Assembly: GCF_018130385.1 (NCBI RefSeq)
Contig: NZ_JAFCLU010000018.1
Coordinates: 1 to 64,000, forward strand
Direction of reading: 5' to 3'
DNA: 64,000 bases
Origin: Bradyrhizobium sp. AUGA SZCCT0283
Lineage (GTDB): Bacteria > Pseudomonadota > Alphaproteobacteria > Rhizobiales > Xanthobacteraceae
Shown one piece after another: positions 9,662 to 18,241 of this stretch (position 1 is its first letter; every line of letters starts with the position of its first letter). Under the pieces are notes generated by a model. The model saw only the letters and a program-made list of their open reading frames with translations. It was not told where the DNA came from and did not search any database. The translations under genes were made by a program, and so were the position numbers.

Positions 9662-10378
9662 CTAATGCGCGGCGGCGCCGGCAACGCCGAGATAGCGTTC
9701 GAGCACCGCGGGATCGGCCTTCAACGCGTGGCTTGCCGCATCATGCACGATTGCGCCGCGTTCCAATATCACAACCCGATCGGCCAGCCCCAGAATCTTT
9801 TGCGCATTCTGCTCGACGATGATCGAACAGATGCCGCCGGCCCGGGTGATGGTGCCGAGCGCCCGCAGCAATTCCTCGACGATGATGGGCGCCAGGCCCT
9901 CGGTCGGCTCGTCCAGCAGCAGCACCTTCGGATTGAGGGTCAGCGCGCGGCCGATCGCCAGCATCTGCTGCTCGCCGCCGGAGAGCTGGTTGCCGAAATT
10001 GCTGCGGCGTTCCTTCAGCCGCGGAAACATTTCGTAAACCCTATCCACGGTCCAGGGGCCCGGCTGGGCCACCGCGGTCATGTTTTCCTCGACCGTCAGC
10101 GAGCGGAAGATGTTGCGCTCCTGCGGCACCCAGCCGATCCCGGCCCGTGCCCGCTGGTCCGGCCGCATTGCCGTGATGTCCACCCCGCCGAGCGCAAGGC
10201 TGCCGCCGAAGCGGCGGGTGATGCCGACGATCGAATTGATCAGCGTGGTCTTGCCGGTGCCGTTGCGCCCCAACAGCGCCAGCACCTGACCTTCGCCCAG
10301 CGTCAGCGACATCGAGGGCAGCACCACGGCTTCGCCGTAGCCGGCGCGCAAGGCATCGATGGCCAGAAGCTCAGACAT
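9662..10378 (-). CDS. livF: liv system 1, ATP-binding protein LivF
   Basis: This 238-aa ABC ATPase energises uptake by a branched-chain amino acid / HAAT-type importer. Walker A is GRNGTGKTT, the signature is LSGGEQQ, Walker B is VLLLDEPTEGLAP, and the switch His is replaced as usual for LivF by Gln (VEQNA). Its start overlaps the livG stop by 8 nt. It belongs to the minus-strand operon livK-livH-livM-livG-livF, with a MetE-type gene behind it. Confidence 0.93.
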   Translation of the reverse strand: MSELLAIDALRAGYGEAVVLPSMSLTLGEGQVLALLGRNGTGKTTLINSIVGITRRFGGSLALGGVDITAMRPDQRARAGIGWVPQERNIFRSLTVEENMTAVAQPGPWTVDRVYEMFPRLKERRSNFGNQLSGGEQQMLAIGRALTLNPKVLLLDEPTEGLAPIIVEELLRALGTITRAGGICSIIVEQNAQKILGLADRVVILERGAIVHDAASHALKADPAVLERYLGVAGAAAH

Positions 10379-11123
10379 CAGCCGCCTCGCCGAGGTAGAC
10401 CGCCTTGACCTGGGGATCCCGCGCCACTTCGTCGGGCGGGCCTTCCACCAGCATCGCGCCATTGACCAGCACCGAGATGCGGTCGGCAAACGAGAACACC
10501 AGGTCCATATCGTGCTCGATCAGCAGCACCGTGACATCGCGCGGCAGGGCGGCGACCGCCGCCAGAATATCGTGGCGTTCGCTCTCGGGCACGCCGGCGG
10601 CGGGCTCGTCAAGCAGCAGCACGCGCGGCCGGGTCGCAATCGCGACCGCAATCTCGAGCAGCCGCTGCTTGCCGTAAGGCAGCGTCGCCGTGAGCTCGTT
10701 CATCACATCGAGCAAGTGAAAGCGCCCGAGTGTTTCGGCGATCTCCTGGTTGACGTCGTTGCGCGTACCCATCCGCCGCCACCAGTCGCCGCCGCGGCCG
10801 AGCCGTTCGGAGACGGCAAGCCCCACGGTTTCGAGCGGGGTCAAATCGGCATAGAGCTGGTTGATCTGGAAGGTGCGCGAGAGCCCGCGCAGCACCCGGG
10901 TATGGACCGGCAGATCGGCGATGTCATTGCCCTCGAGCAGGATCCGCCCTCCATCGGGCTTGAGCACGCCGGTCAGGAGATTGATGACGGTCGTCTTGCC
11001 GGCGCCGTTCGGCCCGATCAGGGCGTGGCGGGCGCCCTGCTTCACCTGTAGCGACAGATCGCGCGTGACCTTCAAGCCGCCGAAGGATTTCTCCAGTCCC
11101 CTGGTTTCCAGCGCGATCGTCAT
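10371..11123 (-). CDS. livG: liv system 1, ATP-binding protein LivG
   Basis: This 250-aa ABC ATPase is the LivF partner at the inner membrane. Walker A is GPNGAGKTT, Walker B LLLDEPAAGV, switch His in LIEHDMDLV. The signature is PYGKQRLLEIA rather than the strict LSGGQ, which is normal for LivG. The C-terminal PQVKAVYLGE is a family hallmark. It overlaps livM by ATGA and livF by 8 nt, so translation is coupled. Confidence 0.93.
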   Translation of the reverse strand: MTIALETRGLEKSFGGLKVTRDLSLQVKQGARHALIGPNGAGKTTVINLLTGVLKPDGGRILLEGNDIADLPVHTRVLRGLSRTFQINQLYADLTPLETVGLAVSERLGRGGDWWRRMGTRNDVNQEIAETLGRFHLLDVMNELTATLPYGKQRLLEIAVAIATRPRVLLLDEPAAGVPESERHDILAAVAALPRDVTVLLIEHDMDLVFSFADRISVLVNGAMLVEGPPDEVARDPQVKAVYLGEAADV

Positions 11124-12151
11124 GGCGCATCGCTTTCGGGAACGGCCACGACGGCCTTGCGGCCGGCGACCTGCCGGATGACGAGATTGGGGAGCCACAG
11201 CGCCCAGCGATGCATGCGGTCGCGGCCGACCAGCACGATCACGACCAGCACGAGCCCGATCCAGAACAGCCAGTATTGCGGCGTGATCGTCTGGAACACC
11301 TCCTGCAGCATCTTGAACACGACTGCCCCGATCAGCCCGCCATAGAGATAACCGGTGCCGCCGATCACCAGCACCAGCATCAGATCGGCGGATTTTTCGA
11401 ACGCGAACACGTCGAGGGAGGCCAGCGCCGTGGTCTGGGTGAACAGCGCCCCGGCAATGCCGGCATAGAATGCCGCCACCGTATAGATCGCGATCAGGCG
11501 GCGGTTGACGGGCACACCGATCGCGGACGCCCGCAATGGATTGTTCTTGATGGCGCGCAGCGACAGGCCGAACGGCGAATTCACGATCCGCCGCGCCAGC
11601 AGAAACAGCAGGAACAGCACGATCAGCGAATAGAAGAAGCCGGTCTTGCCGAACATGTCGAACGCAAACAGGCCAAGGATCGGCTGCATCTCGATGCCTT
11701 GCAGCCCATCGGTGCCGCCGGTGATGTTGGAGAAGCGTTCCCCCAGCGCTTCCAGCAGCAGCGCAATGCCAAGCGTCACCATCAGCCGCGTCAGGTCGAC
11801 GCCGCGGATGACCAGGAAGCTGGTGAGAAAGCCGAGCACGGTCGCGATCAGGCCGGCCGCGACAAGCGCGATCACCGGCTCATTGATGATGCCGTGCAGC
11901 GCCAGCAGCCCCGCCGAATACGCGCCGACGCCGAAGAAGGCGGCGTGCCCCAGCGAGACGATACCGGCGTAGCCAAGGATCAGATCGAGCGACAGCGTGA
12001 ACAACGCCAGCCGAATGATGTCGGTCATGATCAGGTAGCGGGAGGGAAACAGGAACGCGCAGGACGCCGCGAGAATCCAGAACGCGATTTCGGCCGGACG
12101 CCAGCGGGCGCGGGCGATGGCATGGGATGAAACATCGGAGACGGCGGTCAT
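11120..12151 (-). CDS. livM: liv system 1, permease LivM
   Basis: This 343-aa integral inner-membrane permease has about nine hydrophobic segments. The LivM hallmark GYAGIVSLGHAAFFGVGAY lies at about 60-80, and the cytoplasmic coupling loop SPFGLSLRAIKNNPLRASAIG is clear. The family is confirmed by the late VIGGTGYLYGGLIGA. It starts 7 nt after livH ends. The transported substrate cannot be read from the permease. Confidence 0.92.
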   Translation of the reverse strand: MTAVSDVSSHAIARARWRPAEIAFWILAASCAFLFPSRYLIMTDIIRLALFTLSLDLILGYAGIVSLGHAAFFGVGAYSAGLLALHGIINEPVIALVAAGLIATVLGFLTSFLVIRGVDLTRLMVTLGIALLLEALGERFSNITGGTDGLQGIEMQPILGLFAFDMFGKTGFFYSLIVLFLLFLLARRIVNSPFGLSLRAIKNNPLRASAIGVPVNRRLIAIYTVAAFYAGIAGALFTQTTALASLDVFAFEKSADLMLVLVIGGTGYLYGGLIGAVVFKMLQEVFQTITPQYWLFWIGLVLVVIVLVGRDRMHRWALWLPNLVIRQVAGRKAVVAVPESDAP

Positions 12152-12158
12152 CGCTGGC

Positions 12159-13028
12159 TCACCGCGTGGCGGCGCGGCCGAACAGGCCGTTCGGGCGCCA
12201 GATCAGGATCACGATCATGATGGTGTAGATGACAAACGGGCCCATCTTCGGCACGTAATACTTGCCGGCGACGTCGCCGATGCCGAGCAATAGCGAGGCG
12301 AGGAACGGCCCGGTGATGCTGGAGGAGCCGCCGACGGTGACCACGATCAAAAAGTAGATCATGAATTTCAGCGGAAAATACGGATCGAGCCCGAGGATTT
12401 CGGCGCTCAGCGCCCCACCGAGCCCCGCAAGGCCGCAGCCGAAAGCGAAGGTGAAGGCGAACACCTGCGGCACGTTGATGCCGAGGCCGCTGGCGGCGCG
12501 GGGATCGTCGACGGCTGCGCGCAGCCGGCTGCCAAAGCGGGTCTTCGCCAGGATCAATTGCAGCGCCACCGTGAGCAGGCCGCAGATCACGATGATCATC
12601 AGCCGGTAACGGCCGATGCCGACGCCGAAGAAATCGAACTGGCCCTCGAGCGCCGCCGGCAGCTTGATGAAGATCCGCGACGACCCCATGATGTAATCGA
12701 CCGCCGCCACCGACATGAAAGTCAGGCCGATGGTGAACAGCACCTGGTCGAGATGGCTGCGGGTGTAGAGGTGGCGGTAGAGCGTGCGCTCCAGCGCCAC
12801 GCCGATCGCAGCGGCCGAGACAAAGGCGAGCGGCAGCGCCGCAAAGAACGGCCAACCGGAGTTGTTCACCAGCACCGCGCAGATATAGCCGCCGGTCATG
12901 GCGAAGGCGCCATGGGCGAGGTTGACGAAATTCATCAGCCCCAGCGTCACTGCCAGCCCGCAGGCCAGCACGAACAGCAGCATGCCGTAGGCGACACCGT
13001 CAAACAGGATGGTGAAGAGCGTGGTCAT
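12159..13028 (-). CDS. livH: liv system 1, permease LivH
   Basis: This 289-aa permease has the N-terminal GVAYGMLLFVLACGLAV and the NFVNLAHGAF motif of LivH proteins, about eight membrane segments, and the end IWRPNGLFGR. The gap to livK upstream is 222 nt and contains a palindromic repeat, so binding-protein and permease expression may be uncoupled there. The start codon has only a weak ribosome binding site. Confidence 0.92.
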   Translation of the reverse strand: MTTLFTILFDGVAYGMLLFVLACGLAVTLGLMNFVNLAHGAFAMTGGYICAVLVNNSGWPFFAALPLAFVSAAAIGVALERTLYRHLYTRSHLDQVLFTIGLTFMSVAAVDYIMGSSRIFIKLPAALEGQFDFFGVGIGRYRLMIIVICGLLTVALQLILAKTRFGSRLRAAVDDPRAASGLGINVPQVFAFTFAFGCGLAGLGGALSAEILGLDPYFPLKFMIYFLIVVTVGGSSSITGPFLASLLLGIGDVAGKYYVPKMGPFVIYTIMIVILIWRPNGLFGRAATR

Positions 13029-13073
13029 TCAGGCGAAATTACCAAAGTTAGGGGCGACGCGAACCGGGAAGCG

Positions 13074-13208
13074 TCGTCATGGCCGGGCATAGTAGTCCGC
13101 TTTGCGCAGACTACGTACACTTGTCTGCGCTCCCAGCCATCCACGTCTTCCCCTGCAACTTGTCGCGAAGAAAGGCGTGGATGCCCGGATCAAGCCCGGG
13201 CATGACGT
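13074..13208. repeat. intergenic palindromic repeat inside liv operon 1
   Basis: CGTCATGGCCGGGCAT at the left and ATGCCCGG...GGGCATGACG at the right form the ends of an inverted repeat that fills the livK-livH gap. This is a common Bradyrhizobium intergenic family (recalled). Its position inside an operon after the binding protein suggests a role in mRNA stability or partial termination. Confidence 0.65.
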
Positions 13209-13250
13209 GGAGAGAGCGGAGTTGCGCCGCAGAACGCGCGGAAACCAGCG

Positions 13251-14423
13251 TCACTTCTTGGTCTTGCCGGAATCCTTCACCGCCTCGAAGGTCGCGAATT
13301 CGACGTTGTAGAGTTCGCCGTCGACCTTCTCGACCTTGCGGATGTAGATGTTCTGCACGATGTCGCGGGTTTCCGGATCGATCGAGATCGGGCCGCGCGG
13401 GCTTTCCCACTTCATGCCCTTCATCGCTGCAATCAGCGCGTCGCCGTCGGTCTTGCCGCCGGTCTTCTTCAGCGCCTCGTAGATCAGGCGAATACCGTCA
13501 TAGCCGCCGACCGCCATGAAGCCCGGGCGCGAGCCAAAGGCCTTCTTGTAGGCGGCGACGAATTCCTTATTGGCCGCCGAGGGATGCGCTGCGGAATAGA
13601 GATGCGCGGTGACGGTGCCGAGCGCCGCATCCCCCATGCCGTTGAGCAGGTCGTCGTCCATCACGTCGCCGGGGCCGATCACCCTGATGCCCGACTTGTC
13701 GAGCCCGCGCTCGGCATATTGCTTCATGAAGTTGCCGCCCTGTCCCGCCGGCACGAACACGAACACGGCGTCGGGCTTGGAATCCTTCATGCGCTGCAGA
13801 AATGGTGCAAAATCAGGGTTTTGCAGCGGCACCTTCACCTCTTCGACGATCTCGCCGCCGCCGGCGGTGAAGTTCTGCTTGAAGAAGTTCAAGGCGTCGT
13901 TGCCGGGCGCATAGTCGGAGGTCAGCGTCGCGACCTTCTTGATGCCGTTCTTCGCGGCCCAGTCACCGATGATGGTGGACGACTGCGCCAGCGTGAAAGA
14001 AGTTCGCACGATATAGGGCGAGCGCTCGGTGATGATCGAGGTGCCCGCCGCCATCACGATTTCCGGAACCTTGGCCTGCGTCGCCAAGGGTGCTGCGGCA
14101 AGCGCTGCCGGCGTCACGCCGAAGCCCGCGATGAAATTGACCTTGTCGTTGACGATCAGTTCCTGCGCCAACCGCTTGGTATTGTCGGGAACCGCCGCGT
14201 CATCCTTCAGGATGACTTCGATCTTCTTGCCGGCGACGGTGTCGCCGTTCTGCTGCATGTAGAGCTTGACCGCGTTGTCGATCTGCTTGCCGGTCGAGGC
14301 CTGGCCGCCGGTCATCGGCAGGATCAGACCGATCTTGACGGTCTCCTGGGCGTGAGCCGGCGCGAGCGCCAGCATCCCGGCGACGGCGCCTGCCGCCAAC
14401 AACATGTGACTGCGAATAGACAT
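13251..14423 (-). CDS. livK: liv system 1, periplasmic substrate-binding protein
   Basis: This 390-aa binding protein has a signal peptide ending at AHAQET (cleavage around residue 25) and a type I periplasmic binding fold (VKIGLILPMTGGQASTG; LIVNDKVNFIAGFGVTP). It captures the substrate and delivers it to LivHM. Of two candidate starts, 14423 is preferred because GGGGGAG lies at a proper distance; 14429 is too close to it. It is first in its operon, and a palindrome lies 220 nt upstream. Nearby pca and pob genes make an aromatic acid a reasonable guess for the ligand, but this is inference. Confidence 0.9.
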   Translation of the reverse strand: MSIRSHMLLAAGAVAGMLALAPAHAQETVKIGLILPMTGGQASTGKQIDNAVKLYMQQNGDTVAGKKIEVILKDDAAVPDNTKRLAQELIVNDKVNFIAGFGVTPAALAAAPLATQAKVPEIVMAAGTSIITERSPYIVRTSFTLAQSSTIIGDWAAKNGIKKVATLTSDYAPGNDALNFFKQNFTAGGGEIVEEVKVPLQNPDFAPFLQRMKDSKPDAVFVFVPAGQGGNFMKQYAERGLDKSGIRVIGPGDVMDDDLLNGMGDAALGTVTAHLYSAAHPSAANKEFVAAYKKAFGSRPGFMAVGGYDGIRLIYEALKKTGGKTDGDALIAAMKGMKWESPRGPISIDPETRDIVQNIYIRKVEKVDGELYNVEFATFEAVKDSGKTKK

Positions 14424-14837
14424 GAACATCTCTCCCCCTGATCGGCCTTGTATCCTCGAACCGAGTTCCCGGCCCTTGATCTCACCATAACCCGGATTTT
14501 TCGGCCGGGTAGCGCGGCGACTTGGCGTCCTCCGGCGCGATCTTGTCAATTGGATGATGGGTGTGCCTCCAGTACGTGCAAGCCATCTCCATCTACACCA
14601 CCTGAGCACCGGGTATCATAGTACTAACCCGTACACTCCGCGACCATTTGTACGATTGTACAAATAACATGGTGTTGTCAACAAAGCGTCAGCAGCCGCC
14701 ATTCCGGCATCGGCCTGCCCGCAGCTCCCCGGCGTACCCCGGGCAATGTAGAGGACGGAGCCATCACAGTGGATGGAGGATTCGACCCATTATCTGCACA
14801 ATTTAAACATGGGAGTCGTGCAGCGGCAGGTTCCAGT
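14424..14837. other. intergenic control region upstream of liv operon 1
   Basis: No gene is supported in these 414 nt between livK and the LysR gene (both minus strand). The visible content is AT-richer DNA around 14620-14690 with an excellent palindrome (annotated separately). The livK promoter should lie here. Confidence 0.5.
14646..14665. promoter_or_regulatory. candidate operator, ATTTGTAC-4-GTACAAAT palindrome
   Basis: Two perfect inverted 8-mers (14646-14653 and 14658-14665) are separated by GATT. The architecture fits a dimeric repressor of the GntR, TetR or MarR kind. It lies about 220 nt upstream of the livK start of system 1. The inner octamer TTGTACAA recurs in the AraC-pobA gap (18162-18169). 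The binding protein is unknown. Confidence 0.55.
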
Positions 14838-15767
14838 TCAGCCCGTTGCCACCGTGGCAGCCACGGCCTCGAGCTGGTTGCGGATCCAGCGATGCGCCGG
14901 ATCCTGCTGGTAGCGCTGGTGCCAGACCATGAACATCGGCAGTTCAGCCAGCGTGTTGGCGCGTGACGTCAGCGGAATGTCCGTTTGCGCGAAATCGCGC
15001 ATCAAACCTGCCGCCAACAAGCTCGGCATGCTCGCAAGCATCGCGGACCCGCGCAGGAAAGCGGGAACGCCGCTGAAGCTCGGCACCGAAATCGCGATAT
15101 CGCGGTGGTAGCCGGAAGCCCCGAGCCTGCGGTCGAAATCGAGCCGCTCGTTGTCGGTATAGACAACCGTGACATGCCGTGCCGAAAGATAGTCGGCGCG
15201 CGTGGCCGGTGCCTTGCGCGCCCTTGCATCATAGAAGCAGACGTAATGATCCCGCAGCAGGCGCTTCTGCACAATGTCGATGCCCGACGGCGGCAGCGGG
15301 GTGATCAGGAGGTCGCAGCGATTCTCGCGCAGCATCGCGGGCGAAGGCGATTGCGAGGGAATGACCCGCAGGTTCAGATTGCGCACGTTGGCCGCAACAT
15401 GCCGGAAGAAGCGCGGCAACAGCAGGTCGCGCTGAAAGTCGTTGGCGGCGATCGTCAGCGAAACCTGCGCCGTGGCGGGATCGAAGGTCATGCCGCCCGC
15501 GAAGCTCCGCATCTCGTCGATCAGCGCGCGCGCTTTTGTGGCCAGTGCCTGGGCGTGCGCGGTGGCGACGATGCCGCGGCCCGACTTCGCAAACAGGGGA
15601 TCGCCGACGATGCGTCTCAGTTTGTTCAGCCCATGGCTCACCGCCGATTGGGTCACCCCGAGCCGCGTCGCCGCCGCCGTCACCGAGCCCTCCTCCAGCA
15701 CGGCGAGAAACAGCGCAAGCGCGTGGCCATCGAGGGCCAAATGATCGATTTCTTTCATGGAATTCAT
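14838..15767 (-). CDS. LysR-type transcriptional regulator
   Basis: This 309-aa protein has an N-terminal winged HTH (LFLAVLEEGSVTAAATRLGVTQSAVSHGLNKL, described in parts) and a periplasmic-binding-like effector domain from about residue 95. The effector region resembles the NahR/NodD/PnbR branch (LRENRCDLLITP). It is divergent from pcaH with a 94-nt gap, so it probably controls pcaHG in response to an aromatic compound. Starts at 15767 or 15758 are both possible, and neither has a strong ribosome binding site. It is not an obvious PcaQ. Confidence 0.85.
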   Translation of the reverse strand: MNSMKEIDHLALDGHALALFLAVLEEGSVTAAATRLGVTQSAVSHGLNKLRRIVGDPLFAKSGRGIVATAHAQALATKARALIDEMRSFAGGMTFDPATAQVSLTIAANDFQRDLLLPRFFRHVAANVRNLNLRVIPSQSPSPAMLRENRCDLLITPLPPSGIDIVQKRLLRDHYVCFYDARARKAPATRADYLSARHVTVVYTDNERLDFDRRLGASGYHRDIAISVPSFSGVPAFLRGSAMLASMPSLLAAGLMRDFAQTDIPLTSRANTLAELPMFMVWHQRYQQDPAHRWIRNQLEAVAATVATG

Positions 15768-15861
15768 TATAATCGATCTATTTATCTTGAGAATAGCCGC
15801 ATGCATCCTGCTCCCGACAACCGCGCACCACGCAAGGGCGCGAGACAGGGAGACAACGCCG

Positions 15862-16650
15862 ATGAGCGCCCAGGCCGCTGCTATCGATGCCGCCCGCATC
15901 AACCGTCCCGAACCGCTGACGCCGCCGCTCGGCGACGGCGGCTTTTTCCAGCGCGACCGCGCCATCCATCCACCCGCCTACGCACCCGGCTACAAGTCCT
16001 CGGTGCTGCGCTCGCCGCGTCAGTCGCTGCTGTCGCTGGAGGGGTCGATCTCGGAGATCACTGGTCCGGTTTTCGGGCACAACGATCTCGGGCCGCTCGA
16101 CAACGATCTGATCCGCAACTACGCCAAGGACGGCGATCCGATCGGCGAGCGCATCGTGGTGCACGGCCGCGTGCTCGACGAGACCGGGCGCGGCGTGCCG
16201 AACACGCTGGTCGAATTCTGGCAGGCCAATGCGGGGGGACGCTATCGGCACAAGAAGGACACCTATCTTGCGCCGATCGATCCGAACTTCGGCGGCTGCG
16301 GTCGGGCGCTGACCGACGCGAATGGCTATTACTTCTTCCGCACCGTGAAACCTGGTCCCTATCCGTGGCGCAACTACGTGAATAGCTGGCGGCCCGCGCA
16401 TATCCATTTCTCGGTATTCGGCTCGGGCTTTGCGCAGCGGCTGATCACGCAGATGTATTTCGAAGGCGATCCGCTGATCCCCGTCTGCCCGATTCTGGCG
16501 ACGGTGCCCGACCCGGAAGCGCTGGGCCGGCTGATTGCGCCGCTCGACCTCAACGCCAGCGCGCCGTTCGATTCCCTCACCTATCGCTTCGACATCGTGC
16601 TGCGCGGCCGGCGCTCGACCTATTTCGACAACCGCCCGGAAGGAAACTGA
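15862..16650 (+). CDS. pcaH: protocatechuate 3,4-dioxygenase beta subunit
   Basis: This 262-aa subunit carries the non-haem Fe(III) site that cleaves protocatechuate between its hydroxyls to 3-carboxymuconate. Expected iron ligands are all visible: Tyr128 (GGRYRH), Tyr167 (GPYPWRN), His180 and His182 (RPAHIHFS). The intradiol dioxygenase core starts near GERIVVHGRV. The ATG follows GGGAGA at about 9 nt. pcaG begins 3 nt after its stop, giving a two-gene unit. The rest of the ketoadipate pathway is not in the window. Confidence 0.95.
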   Translation: MSAQAAAIDAARINRPEPLTPPLGDGGFFQRDRAIHPPAYAPGYKSSVLRSPRQSLLSLEGSISEITGPVFGHNDLGPLDNDLIRNYAKDGDPIGERIVVHGRVLDETGRGVPNTLVEFWQANAGGRYRHKKDTYLAPIDPNFGGCGRALTDANGYYFFRTVKPGPYPWRNYVNSWRPAHIHFSVFGSGFAQRLITQMYFEGDPLIPVCPILATVPDPEALGRLIAPLDLNASAPFDSLTYRFDIVLRGRRSTYFDNRPEGN

Positions 16651-16653
16651 ACC

Positions 16654-17280
16654 ATGGTGCAGCAGCTCACCTATTTGAAGGAAACCGCGTCGCAGACCGC
16701 AGGGCCCTATGTCCATATCGGCCTGATCCCGGGCATGGCCGGTTTCGACATTTTTGAAAAGAACTTCACCAATATCCTTACTGGGCCGAACACCAAGGGC
16801 GAGCGGATCACGCTCGAAGGTCGGGTGCTCGACGGCACCGGCACGCCGCTGCGCGACGTGCTGCTCGAGATCTGGCAGGCCAATGCGGCGGGCCGCTACA
16901 ATCATCCCGCCGATCGTTCGCCCGGCGCCATCGACGGAGATTTCCACGGCTGGGGCCGCGCCGGATCGGATTTCGAAACCGGTCTGATTACCTTCGAGAC
17001 CATCAAGCCGGGCGCTACCGTCGACAAGACGGGACGGAAATGCGCGCCTCACGTCAACGTCTGGATCGTCGCACGCGGCATCAATATCGGCCTCAACACC
17101 CGGATCTATTTTTCGGACGAAGATGCCGCGAACGCGGCAGACCCCGTGCTGAATCTGATCGAGCAGCCGGTGCGGCGATCGACCCTGATCGCCAGGCGCA
17201 GCGAGCGCGCCGGCAAGGTCGTCTACGATTTCACCATCAACTTGCAGGGGCCGGACGAAACGGTGTTCTTCGACGTGTGA
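16654..17280 (+). CDS. pcaG: protocatechuate 3,4-dioxygenase alpha subunit
   Basis: This 208-aa subunit is homologous to PcaH but lacks the iron-binding His pair; the corresponding place reads APHVNVWIVARG, as in other alpha subunits. The N-terminal TASQTAGPYVHIGL is diagnostic, and the TLEGRVLDG strand begins the shared beta sandwich. It forms the (alpha-beta-Fe)n dioxygenase with PcaH. It ends 4 nt before the stop of the convergent AraC-type regulator. Confidence 0.95.
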   Translation: MVQQLTYLKETASQTAGPYVHIGLIPGMAGFDIFEKNFTNILTGPNTKGERITLEGRVLDGTGTPLRDVLLEIWQANAAGRYNHPADRSPGAIDGDFHGWGRAGSDFETGLITFETIKPGATVDKTGRKCAPHVNVWIVARGINIGLNTRIYFSDEDAANAADPVLNLIEQPVRRSTLIARRSERAGKVVYDFTINLQGPDETVFFDV

Positions 17281-17284
17281 GGCC

Positions 17285-18154
17285 TCAGGCCTCGCCACCG
17301 AGGAGTTGCGCGCGAAAGGCGCGCGGCGACAGACCGGTCGCGGCGGCGTACACCCGGCTGAAATAAGCCGGATCGTCGAAGCCGAGCGCATAGGCGATCG
17401 TCGAGACCGGCAGGTTGGTGTAGACGAGATTCCGCCGCGCCTCGCGGATCATCCGGTTGAGGATCAAATGCGAGGCCGTATCCCCGGTCGCGCCGCGCGT
17501 CACCCGGTTAAGATGGGTTGCCGTCACCGACAGCGCCTCGGCATAGTTCGACACGCTCCAGCGCGCCAGATGGTGTTCCTCGATGAGCGCTTCGAAGCGG
17601 CGGAACAGCTCCGGATCGGCCGCGCCGCTGCCGCGATCCATGCTTGCGAGTTCGCGCGCAACCAGCCCGATCAGCGCCGCCGACAAGGCGCGCAGGACGT
17701 GGGCTCGCGCGAACCTCCTTGCCGCGAACTCGGCAAATATCTGCTTCATGGTGGTTCGGATCTGCGGGGTGCCGCGGAGCACGGCGGATTGTGACAACAC
17801 CCCGCGCAGCCCCTCCGGGGCAAGCAGCGCTTCGTCCAGGACTTCCGCGGCAATCGTGAGAACCCAGCCCTGGGTTCCCGGTTCAAAGCTGAAGCCATGA
17901 ACATGGCCGACCGGTACGTTGACCATATGCATCGGCAGCAGGCCGTGAATGCGGCCATCAAGCGTCGCCTGTCCCCCGCCGCTGTCGATCAACAGAACCT
18001 GGTGCAGCCGCGCATGCCGATGAACGGCAAGCACCCAGTCATGCAGGACCGAACGCGAAGCGATGGTCTCGCAATGCACCACGTCCGGCAGGTCGGAGGA
18101 CTCGCCGAAGAGATTGAAGACCTGGATGGCCGATGTCGACCCTGCTGCTTCCAT
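17285..18154 (-). CDS. AraC-family regulator, likely controlling pobA
   Basis: This 289-aa protein has an N-terminal cupin-like sensing half (LAVHRHARLHQVLLI; MVNVPVGHVHGFSFEPG) and a C-terminal double HTH (AEALSVTATHLNRVTRG, then ALGFDDPAYFSRVYAAATGLSPRAFR in parts). This layout matches the AraC-type PobR/PobC activators of 4-hydroxybenzoate hydroxylase. It is divergent from pobA with 87 nt between. An upstream in-frame ATG at 18193 would add 13 residues and would put the TTGTACAA palindrome inside the gene, so the start is not fully certain. Confidence 0.85.
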   Translation of the reverse strand: MEAAGSTSAIQVFNLFGESSDLPDVVHCETIASRSVLHDWVLAVHRHARLHQVLLIDSGGGQATLDGRIHGLLPMHMVNVPVGHVHGFSFEPGTQGWVLTIAAEVLDEALLAPEGLRGVLSQSAVLRGTPQIRTTMKQIFAEFAARRFARAHVLRALSAALIGLVARELASMDRGSGAADPELFRRFEALIEEHHLARWSVSNYAEALSVTATHLNRVTRGATGDTASHLILNRMIREARRNLVYTNLPVSTIAYALGFDDPAYFSRVYAAATGLSPRAFRAQLLGGEA

Positions 18155-18161
18155 GTTCGAA

Positions 18162-18169
18162 TTGTACAA
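18162..18169. promoter_or_regulatory. candidate operator half, TTGTACAA, between araC-type gene and pobA
   Basis: This eight-base perfect palindrome lies within ATTGTACAA (18161-18169), in the divergent gap upstream of pobA. The same 9-mer occurs at 14655-14663 in front of the livK gene of system 1. It could be bound by a shared aromatic-responsive regulator. Confidence 0.35.
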
Positions 18170-18241
18170 GACAAAGGCCGATCCCTCCATCGGTTTTCGG
18201 CGTCCGATCGGACAATGTCGGCAGCCAGGGAGGATGCAAAG

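Noticed and set aside
8463..9665. Plus-strand frame of 400 codons opposite the MetE-type gene
   Set aside because: It is antisense to a protein with clear zinc ligands and family motifs, so it is a shadow.
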